Source of the DNA: Erythrobacter sp. F6033
GTDB taxonomy: Bacteria; Pseudomonadota; Alphaproteobacteria; Sphingomonadales; Sphingomonadaceae
Assembly (NCBI RefSeq): GCF_023016005.1
Contig: NZ_JALKAZ010000001.1
Location: 558,001-622,000, forward strand
DNA: 64,000 nt
Direction: 5' to 3'
The position numbers were made by a program, and so were the translations under genes. Below the pieces are notes generated by a model, which had not been told where the DNA came from, ran no database searches, and saw only the letters and a list, made by a program, of their open reading frames with translations. Positions within the stretch are counted from its first letter, which is position 1. The number at the start of each line of letters is the position of its first letter. Shown one piece after another: positions 7,232 to 13,939 of this stretch.

Positions 7232-9138
7232 GCGGCATTTGCGGCTATTTCCGCTATGATGGCAAGCAGGTCGAAGGCGACGTGCTTGCCGATATGCTCC
7301 ACATCTTGCGCGCGCAAGGGCCGGACGAACAGGCCTATTGGCAAGCGCCAAACATTGCACTGGGTCACACGCAGCTCAAAACAACCCGAGAGGCTGCGAC
7401 GGAGCAGCAGCCATCATCGCTAGATGGCCAAATCTGGGTTACTGCCGATGCGCGGATTGACGGCCGTCTGGACTTGATCGCAAAGCTGCGTGGCAAGGGC
7501 GTGGACGTTGAACAAACTGTGTCCGACGATCATCTCATATTGCATGCCTATATGGTCTGGGGCGCGGATTGCCTTAAGCATCTGATCGGCGATTTTGCGT
7601 TCATCCTATGGGACGACAGGCGACAGGACATGTTCTGCGCGACTGATCAGATGGGGGTTTCACCGCTCTATTATGCGCAGATTGACGGGGGCATTCTCGC
7701 CAGCAACAATGTGAATGCCATTCGTGCTCATCCGGCGGTTTCGTCCATTCTAAACGAGCAAGCCATCGGCGATTACTTGCTTTTCCGGATGAATCACGCG
7801 GCCAAGCGCACGACCTTCCGGGACATCCATAAACTCGCTCCGGGTGAATGTTTGACTGCAAACCGTGGCAAGCTTCTTGTCGGACAGTATTGGGCGATGT
7901 CTGAAGCCGAGCCGCGACGGCGCAATCCGGCCGAGATCAGAGAAGAGTTTGATTTTCTGTTCACGCAAGCTGTCAGTGACCGGTGCCGGGATGACTATGC
8001 CGGCACCCATCTTAGCGGAGGAATGGACTCAACCTCCATCGCGGCGATCCTAGCGGAGCTGCGTGGTCGTAAATCGAGTCTGGCTGTCAACGCATACACC
8101 TATGTGCCCGCTCTTGATCGATTGAGTCTGGAGCGGCCCTTTGCAGAAAAGGTCGCCGACAAACTCAACATACCTTCAAGAGTGTTCAAGGATGATTCTG
8201 AGTTTCCACTTCCCGACATTACGGGCCGTGAAGACCTACCGCCTGAGCCCAGCTTCACTAGCCGATCAACGACCAGATTTCGTATTTTTGGCGATAGCGT
8301 GAACAAAGGTCGGAATTTCTTCGCTGGTTATGGCGGTGATCCGCTGCTGCACCCGCCGCTAGATTATTGGGGTAATCTACGCAAATCAGGCCAATATGGA
8401 TTGATGCTGTCTGAATTGGCTCAATATACCAAGGTGTACGGGAAACCGCCCCTTCGAGCGTTGGCGCAGTCTTTTCAAAACGGGCGGGATGTTCGCCGTG
8501 GCCCAGTGACGCGCAAAGTGCCGAACTGGTTGGCACAACCATTCGTCAGCCGGGCGGCGTTGCAAGAGCGATTTCAGAACCTCACGGGCATTGCCAGCCT
8601 GAACGACAGCCCGCGAAAAGACATGGCAATCCACCCTCTTTGGCGCCGGATATTCGAATGGCATAGTCCAGCATATTCAATGTTACCGATGAAGCTGTGC
8701 TTTCCGTTCTTCGATGTTCGATTGGTCGAAATGATGCAATCGGTGCGGGTGTACCCATGGATGGCGAACAAGTTGCTCTTGAGGCAGATCATGCACAATC
8801 GATTGCCGCAAGAAGTACTCCAGCGTCCGAAGACTGCTTTCCCGGCGAACCAGATGGCTGCCTTGTTTGAAGAAAGCGGTGTTCCAGACTGGCAAAAAAT
8901 CTTGCCGCTGGGCGATCATGTCGAGGAGTTCATAGACGTATCAGCTCTGCGGGAGAGCCTAGCGGATGGCAAGAATTTGACCACTCAGGATACACGAGCG
9001 GTTAATCGCATTGGCTCCTTGGCAATTTGGCTCAACCTGTATAACAAGCAGATAAATTTAGGAGTAATGCAGCGCTGTGAAAAACTCACCAACTTCAAAA
9101 AACGTGTCTGGACAGGCTTTGAATCAAGCCGAGTATAA
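7228..9138 (+). CDS. Asparagine-synthetase-like lasso cyclase (C protein)
   Basis: 636 residues with an N-terminal class-II glutamine-amidotransferase-like domain (residues 1 to about 190) and a C-terminal synthetase domain with the PP-loop LSGGMDSTS at residues 261-269. The protein begins MSGICGYF, whereas glutamine-using AsnB begins with Met-Cys; the nucleophilic Cys2 is replaced by Ser, so glutaminase activity is unlikely. That is expected of lasso cyclases, which adenylate an Asp or Glu side chain of the core and join it to the new N-terminus. The TTG start overlaps B2, and the 3' end overlaps the precursor gene by 62 bases in another frame. Cyclase is strongly preferred over asparagine synthetase because of the B1/B2 neighbours. 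Confidence 0.88.
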   Translation: MSGICGYFRYDGKQVEGDVLADMLHILRAQGPDEQAYWQAPNIALGHTQLKTTREAATEQQPSSLDGQIWVTADARIDGRLDLIAKLRGKGVDVEQTVSDDHLILHAYMVWGADCLKHLIGDFAFILWDDRRQDMFCATDQMGVSPLYYAQIDGGILASNNVNAIRAHPAVSSILNEQAIGDYLLFRMNHAAKRTTFRDIHKLAPGECLTANRGKLLVGQYWAMSEAEPRRRNPAEIREEFDFLFTQAVSDRCRDDYAGTHLSGGMDSTSIAAILAELRGRKSSLAVNAYTYVPALDRLSLERPFAEKVADKLNIPSRVFKDDSEFPLPDITGREDLPPEPSFTSRSTTRFRIFGDSVNKGRNFFAGYGGDPLLHPPLDYWGNLRKSGQYGLMLSELAQYTKVYGKPPLRALAQSFQNGRDVRRGPVTRKVPNWLAQPFVSRAALQERFQNLTGIASLNDSPRKDMAIHPLWRRIFEWHSPAYSMLPMKLCFPFFDVRLVEMMQSVRVYPWMANKLLLRQIMHNRLPQEVLQRPKTAFPANQMAALFEESGVPDWQKILPLGDHVEEFIDVSALRESLADGKNLTTQDTRAVNRIGSLAIWLNLYNKQINLGVMQRCEKLTNFKKRVWTGFESSRV

Positions 9139-9253
9139 GGCGCCTCATTTGCTCGATTATGGTCCGGTCAGCGAGCTGACCCAAACGATAATGGGTGACA
9201 CTGGCGATGATGGTGGCGGTGTTCCGTCCTCATACACTGCGAGTATTCTTTAG
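9077..9253 (+). CDS. Putative lasso peptide precursor (A protein)
   Basis: 58 codons from GTG 9077 (GGAG 12 bases upstream) to TAG 9251, overlapping the end of the cyclase gene in another frame. The leader contains YKAPHLLDYGPVSELT at residues 20-35, an exact fit to the lasso-leader consensus YxxPxLxxxGxxxxLT. By that consensus Thr35 is the -2 residue, Gln36 is -1, and the core is residues 37-58: 22 residues starting Thr-Ile-Met, with Asp44 and Asp45 at core positions 8 and 9, the right distance for an 8- or 9-residue macrolactam. Three glycines follow, and the tail contains Ser, Ser, Tyr, Thr and Ser before Ile-Leu. The alternative start GTG 9104 lacks a ribosome-binding site. A Thr at core position 1 is unusual. 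Motif and position give good confidence; the product is not proven. Confidence 0.8.
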   Translation: MKNSPTSKNVSGQALNQAEYKAPHLLDYGPVSELTQTIMGDTGDDGGGVPSSYTASIL

Positions 9254-9322
9254 GCGCTTTATCTTCGCTAATCCTGTCGTGCATTGGGTATGGCCTGCTG
9301 CAGAGACTGATGCGGATATGCC

Positions 9323-10300
9323 ATGGCATTTGACTACACGGCCTACGGCTTGCGCATCCGGTCGGATACGGCGTTGCCATTGCTTCGTCCGGCTGTGAAT
9401 AGTGTCTTGCAGGATCTGTCAGTGGAGTTGTTTCCTGCAGATCATGTGATCAGCACATTGGAGGAGCTGCGTTGGGTCCGCGATAGCGGGCACCGAATTG
9501 GCGAAAGCAGCACAACGATCGAGCACTGCGAAAGCCGGTTGAAAATCACGTTTCGGCGCAATCACGATAGCGCCCTGATTTTCTATATCTCAGAAAACTC
9601 CGCTCGCATCATGTTGCGCCGAATAGGCGATATTCCCGAAACTGATGCTATTTCATTTTTGATCGGGCCGATATTCGGGGCCATTTGCCGTTTGCGGGCA
9701 AAGACTTGCCTCCACGCCGCAGTTCTTTCCTACAATGGTCGCGCCTTTGCGCTCACCGGCGACAAAGGTGCAGGAAAATCGACAACATCTGCAATGCTGC
9801 TCCAATGCGGTGCACAGCTTGTCGCAGACGATATCGCTGTAATTGATCAGGATGACGGCCATTTTCAGGTTCAACGAGCCTATCCATACATGCGTGTCTC
9901 TCCCGATGTACTGCGACTACTCGGACATGATGTAGATCGCGCTCAGCCGGTTCTTTCCTTAGGTGACAAGCGATACTTGCCAGCAAGCGATAAAGGCGCA
10001 GGTGAAGGCGGTGCAGACACGATAGAATTGAGCGCCGTATATTTTCTCTCTAAGCGCGGGCCTGCGGGCACGGCAACGCAGATTAATGCAATCGGTCCGA
10101 GCGAGGCGATCATGCGCTTGAATTCCAATGCCTACGGTACCAGCCTTATGAAAAAGCCCCACCGGTTGCAGGACTATGCGCTATTTGCCGATTTCGCCCG
10201 CACAAAACACTGCCGCGCCATCGAAAGAGCAAACGACCTGTCACGCCTGAGTTATCTAGGGAAAATGCTCCTGCAAGATTTCGAAACGATCCATGCCTGA
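9323..10300 (+). CDS. HPr-kinase-like protein of lasso cluster
   Basis: 325 residues. The C-terminal half is an HprK/PEPCK-type kinase fold: KTCLHAAVL (His131), the P-loop GDKGAGKSTTS at 146-156 and VADDIAVI (Asp169/Asp170). There is no phosphotransfer system in the window. Kinases of this type in lasso clusters such as paeninodin phosphorylate the C-terminal Ser of the precursor. Here the precursor ends Ile-Leu rather than Ser, so another Ser or Thr, or a different role, must be considered. The gene starts 69 bases after the precursor stop and overlaps the sulfatase-fold gene by eight bases, so it is in the same operon. Confidence 0.8.
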   Translation: MAFDYTAYGLRIRSDTALPLLRPAVNSVLQDLSVELFPADHVISTLEELRWVRDSGHRIGESSTTIEHCESRLKITFRRNHDSALIFYISENSARIMLRRIGDIPETDAISFLIGPIFGAICRLRAKTCLHAAVLSYNGRAFALTGDKGAGKSTTSAMLLQCGAQLVADDIAVIDQDDGHFQVQRAYPYMRVSPDVLRLLGHDVDRAQPVLSLGDKRYLPASDKGAGEGGADTIELSAVYFLSKRGPAGTATQINAIGPSEAIMRLNSNAYGTSLMKKPHRLQDYALFADFARTKHCRAIERANDLSRLSYLGKMLLQDFETIHA

Positions 10301-11720
10301 GCACAAGCCGGATAAACGTCCCAATATCGTCCTTCTGACGGTTGATTGCTGGCGCGGAGATCACATTGGCCTGGGTGGAGACGATGGTCCGAGTACACCC
10401 AATATCGATCGCTTCGCGCAGCAAGGAACCTGGTTCTCTGACGCATATACATGTGGCGGTTGGACGAAGATTTCGATGACGGCGCTGCTTTCGTCCACTT
10501 TTTCGTCAGAGTATAATTTTGCTCAAGGCAAGATTGAAGAAGAGCGGCCGTTCTTGCCGGAAATGCTCCAAAAAGCCGGGTATCAGACCATCGGAATTAC
10601 AACCAATCCGGTGTGCGGCAGCATGCATGGTTTTGACCGTGGTTTCGATCATTTCACGGACGTGAGACCCGAAATTCATAGCAGTTTTGCTGATCGGCTA
10701 TTTTCCATTCGTGGATCCCGTCGATTGCTAAGGTTGCCGATATTCCGGCGCTTACTCTCACGCATCGGGATGCACCCCAATCCGCCAAGGCCAGCAAGCA
10801 GTGCTAGCGATGTTATCGACCTCGGCCTCCCGTGGCTCCAGCAGAAGCATGATGCACCCTTTTTCCTGTGGCTCCATTTTATGGACCTGCATTGGCCATA
10901 TGAGTCAAAAACAAGAAGGAAAACGCGCGACGAAGTTGAGCAGGTTTGGCGCGATCGGGCCCAATGGGCTATGCAGCGCCGAAACCGTGGGAAGTATTTC
11001 CCAGGCTCAGAAAGAGCAGAACGCTGGAAAATGCTTTACCGCCAAGAGGTAGAGCAAATGGATAGCTGTTTTGGCCGGCTGTTTGATGCCTTGTATGACA
11101 TGGACGACTGGCAAAACACCCATGTCGTTTTGACCAGCGACCATGGCGAAGAGTTGTTCGAGCACGGCACTTGGGCACATAGCTGGAACCAGCTACATCG
11201 CGAGGGTGCGCACGTCCCGTTAATTGTTCGCATTGCAGGTAACGCAAAGCCTCGAGAATTCACACACCCTGTCAGCAACTTGGATATAGCTCCGACGATT
11301 GCTGAATTGGCACAACTGCCCCGGGTTCCAAAAATGCGCGGCAAGAGCCTTCTGGACAAGATCAGAGCTAGCGAATGTGGAACATCTGACCCGGTTTATG
11401 TCGAAATGCACGGCCACAGGGATTCAACAATTTATCGCCTCGCAATCATTAATGAGGGTCATAAATACATTTACGATGGCGACCGGGATCGATGCTTTCT
11501 GTTTGATCTTGCCGCCGACCCTGATGAACGCAACAACATTTACGACAGAGCAGACGCGTGCTCGCGCAAGTTCGACAGGCTGCGGCTTGCCCATGTTAGC
11601 AAGGGTGTTCTGAACATTCTGAAGTCTGATGATGCCGTCGTTGGCGAGGACATTCTTTACGATCTCGACGCCGATCCGAAAGTAATCGAACGGCTCAGGG
11701 CGCTTGGGTATTTGGACTGA
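10293..11720 (+). CDS. Sulfatase-fold hydrolase lacking the formylglycine motif
   Basis: 475 residues of the alkaline-phosphatase/sulfatase superfamily: RPNIVLLTVDCWRGDHIG (residues 9-26) holds the first metal-binding Asp, STPNIDRFAQQG follows, and TSDHGEELFEHGTWAHSW (about 282-299) gives the C-terminal metal ligands. The activation motif C/S-x-P-S-R of true sulfatases is absent; the equivalent region reads TCGGWTKISM (53-62), so a Thr or Ser nucleophile, as in phosphatase- or phosphotransferase-like members, is more likely than formylglycine. It overlaps the kinase gene upstream, and its 3' end overlaps the opposing nucleotidyltransferase by 26 bases. Together with a sulfotransferase and a kinase it suggests removal or transfer of a sulfo- or phospho-group, but the substrate is unknown. 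Confidence 0.78.
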   Translation: MPEHKPDKRPNIVLLTVDCWRGDHIGLGGDDGPSTPNIDRFAQQGTWFSDAYTCGGWTKISMTALLSSTFSSEYNFAQGKIEEERPFLPEMLQKAGYQTIGITTNPVCGSMHGFDRGFDHFTDVRPEIHSSFADRLFSIRGSRRLLRLPIFRRLLSRIGMHPNPPRPASSASDVIDLGLPWLQQKHDAPFFLWLHFMDLHWPYESKTRRKTRDEVEQVWRDRAQWAMQRRNRGKYFPGSERAERWKMLYRQEVEQMDSCFGRLFDALYDMDDWQNTHVVLTSDHGEELFEHGTWAHSWNQLHREGAHVPLIVRIAGNAKPREFTHPVSNLDIAPTIAELAQLPRVPKMRGKSLLDKIRASECGTSDPVYVEMHGHRDSTIYRLAIINEGHKYIYDGDRDRCFLFDLAADPDERNNIYDRADACSRKFDRLRLAHVSKGVLNILKSDDAVVGEDILYDLDADPKVIERLRALGYLD

Positions 11721-12915
11721 AGCGGCGCTTCAGCCAGAGGAACGGGCGCAAGGGCAGGTAAAGGAAGTCGAGGCTGCTGGGGAGCGGCAGTGCGAGGATA
11801 TCAGGCAATGCGAACAGATGTGAGCGCAGATTAAAGATCGCCTCTGTGGGCCGAGCATAAAGGTCTCTTCGCGCTTTGGCCTGGCGCCAGATCTGTGTGA
11901 CTCTGTCTCTAAGTGAAGGCGGTGTGCCGATCTGTTCTACGCGGTCCAGAAAGAAATGCAGATTTTCCGCGTTAGGCAGCTTGTCAGCCATACTGGCGAT
12001 CGCCTTCGGAATGGGCTCTGCGAAGATCACTTCTCTCATAGCCAGAGCCTGCATAGCGCACGGTCCGGCTGCAAGAGAATCTGCATGAGCGACAAGCGCT
12101 CGCAATCCGTCAGGTTGGTACGTTTTGAGCAGTCTGTGGATGTCACATAGCCATTTGAGATGGTTCCAGTCAGACAAAGCTCCATGGGCACAAAGATAGG
12201 CGAATTCGTCAGCCTCACCTAGGATCTTGCAATGCCCGAGCTTCTTAATTGTGACCTTTCGCGCGTTTTCGAATGGCTTGATGCCAGCGAGAATTTGGGG
12301 CGCGTCCACAAGACGCCAGTGTAAATCGATTATCCCACCATCATCATGGCGCAAGGTGATTTCTTTGTGGTGACGGATCACCGTGGCAGCCTGCATCTGT
12401 GTCAACGGCTTGGCGGTCAGGCAGGCGCAATAACCTTGCTTTTCAAGCAAACGCAGTGCCCGCGCGGCATTTGAGGGTTGGACCAAAAAATCGATGTCGC
12501 CGCTTACTGTGATTGCCAACGAACCGTAGATGCGCTCGGCAAGCGGCAACCCTTTCAAAACGATGTTGGCAATACCCTCATCTTCCAGCACTCCATGCAG
12601 CCGCACAGCATCTCTTGCCTGATTGACGTTCATCATGACCCGCCGACGCGCTTCTTGTATCCAGAGATCCTTCAACCATTGCGGAACGCTCACTACTTCT
12701 CGCAGCTGCGCATGCGCAAATCCCTGCAATTGGTGACGCCTTGCGATCTGGTTGAACAGGTCCCAATCTTCGACGCGGGACGCGAGGTCTTGGATCGAGC
12801 TTGTGTCGTCTACCTGATTTGGCCACTCGCAGATGGAGGCCAACAGCTGCAATTCCAATGAAAGTCGCTGACTGAGTGGCGGATTGCGGGTTCCCATCCC
12901 CAAGGCCTTAGACAA
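11695..12915 (-). CDS. Nucleotidyltransferase family protein (NTP_transf_5-like)
   Basis: 406 residues with the nucleotidyltransferase signature VSGDIDFLVQP at 138-148 (GDID metal-binding pair) and the upstream helix NIVLKGLPLAERIYGSL typical of the family seen beside lasso and polysaccharide genes. Activity would be transfer of a nucleotide to a small molecule, protein or peptide. It is convergent to the rest of the cluster and overlaps the sulfatase-fold gene by 26 bases at the 3' ends. The start is taken as TTG 12915 with AGAGGA upstream; ATG 12897 is an alternative with a poorer site. Its function in the cluster is unknown; peptide nucleotidylation or self-modification are options. Confidence 0.75.
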   Translation of the reverse strand: MSKALGMGTRNPPLSQRLSLELQLLASICEWPNQVDDTSSIQDLASRVEDWDLFNQIARRHQLQGFAHAQLREVVSVPQWLKDLWIQEARRRVMMNVNQARDAVRLHGVLEDEGIANIVLKGLPLAERIYGSLAITVSGDIDFLVQPSNAARALRLLEKQGYCACLTAKPLTQMQAATVIRHHKEITLRHDDGGIIDLHWRLVDAPQILAGIKPFENARKVTIKKLGHCKILGEADEFAYLCAHGALSDWNHLKWLCDIHRLLKTYQPDGLRALVAHADSLAAGPCAMQALAMREVIFAEPIPKAIASMADKLPNAENLHFFLDRVEQIGTPPSLRDRVTQIWRQAKARRDLYARPTEAIFNLRSHLFALPDILALPLPSSLDFLYLPLRPFLWLKRRFSPNTQAP

Positions 12916-13359
12916 ATTTCCTCTGCGCAGTCCAACAACAACTCAGCTCAGGTCAACGGTGGCGGCAGTCTGCCGCGAACTCGCTCTGACCGCTTGATGC
13001 AGTTCATCGGGAAGACGTTTGACCATTGCCACGTTTTCAAACGATTTTCAGTGACGGCCCAAATCCCTATCCGATTGAAATATTCAGAAAAATCGGAATC
13101 GAATTTGCACGTTTTTCATGAATAAAAAGAAGGCTGAGGTATTCGGATGGCGGAATCTAATTATTGTGTTGCTGAATTTAGGCGCAAGAAATTCCGAATA
13201 ATCTATCAATAAGATATTGAATTACATTTACTTAAATGGATTAGGAATAATGCGACCTTGGGTGTTTCTGTGCACATGAAAAATTTTCAATCATGATTAT
13301 TGCAAAGACAATTTTACTGTGCTCCATTGTTTAATGGGTTGCTGGGGAGGGGTAATTGT
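12916..13359. other. AT-rich intergenic region between NTase and unknown operon
   Basis: About 440 bases without a supportable gene. From about 13050 it becomes much more AT-rich than the flanks (long A/T runs around 13100-13290), consistent with a promoter region for the downstream operon and possibly with imported DNA. Open frames of 20-30 codons exist (for example ATG 13118 to TAA 13201 and, on the other strand, a 27-codon frame near 12950-13030), but none has both a ribosome-binding site and recognisable sequence. I see no convincing terminator. Confidence 0.5.
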
Positions 13360-13848
13360 ATGAATCATACATATTTCGTCATGACACCTGGCGCGCAAAT
13401 GGGGTCTTTCGTGCAGTTTCCGAATGGCTCGCAGGGTAACTATTTTAAATTTGGTGACACCAATGCAAACACGCGTCTTGGCGTCAGGGCGGGTTATACT
13501 ACGCATAATCCGGATTTCGGCGTGGCTGCGGTGCTGACTAACAATATGCCAGCCGGCGAGAATCTGGGCACCAAAATCAAGAACGACATTGTTGCGGATG
13601 GTTTCGCCCGTGTGCCGGGAACGGAATGGTTTGACGTGCACAGTGCAAATGCGTGGGGTCTGTTCAGCTATATGTTGCTGATCGATGGAATGACAATCGA
13701 CGCCGGCAGTTACGGCCACTTTCGTGACGATGTTCTTGCCGAGTTGAATGAGAACCACGCAGCGGCACTCGCCGGCGGGTCTACCGCGCGGGTCCGCATC
13801 AGCACCCCGGAAAGCTGCCGTTTGTTGCGCGCCGCAGCACCGGATTGA
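13360..13848 (+). CDS. Hypothetical protein, first gene of unknown operon
   Basis: 162 residues from ATG 13360, chosen because GGGGAGGGG lies seven to eight bases upstream; an in-frame ATG at 13300 has no such site. The sequence begins MNHTYFVMTPGAQMGSFVQF and is rich in Gly, Asn and aromatic residues with no signal peptide, membrane segment or motif known to me. The composition (YFKFGDTNANTRLGVRAG, DVHSANAWGLFSYML) suggests a compact beta-rich domain. It is followed after 91 bases by a large helical protein gene in the same direction. Function unknown; not resembling the lasso genes next door. Confidence 0.7.
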   Translation: MNHTYFVMTPGAQMGSFVQFPNGSQGNYFKFGDTNANTRLGVRAGYTTHNPDFGVAAVLTNNMPAGENLGTKIKNDIVADGFARVPGTEWFDVHSANAWGLFSYMLLIDGMTIDAGSYGHFRDDVLAELNENHAAALAGGSTARVRISTPESCRLLRAAAPD

Positions 13849-13939
13849 TCGCGTTCGGGTTTGCCGATTTGGGTTGGCTGGCTCCCGACTGTGAAAACGA
13901 GAGGCGCGCTAGCATTCACGATTTTTTGGGGGACGAAAT

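Noticed and set aside
7228..9138. Annotation as true asparagine synthetase
   Set aside because: Cys2 of the glutaminase site is replaced by Ser, and B1, B2 and a leader-motif precursor surround it, so a lasso cyclase is preferred.
9195..9398. 67-residue frame overlapping the precursor and kinase genes
   Set aside because: It is out of frame with both, lacks a ribosome-binding site and has no recognisable sequence; the precursor frame explains the region better.
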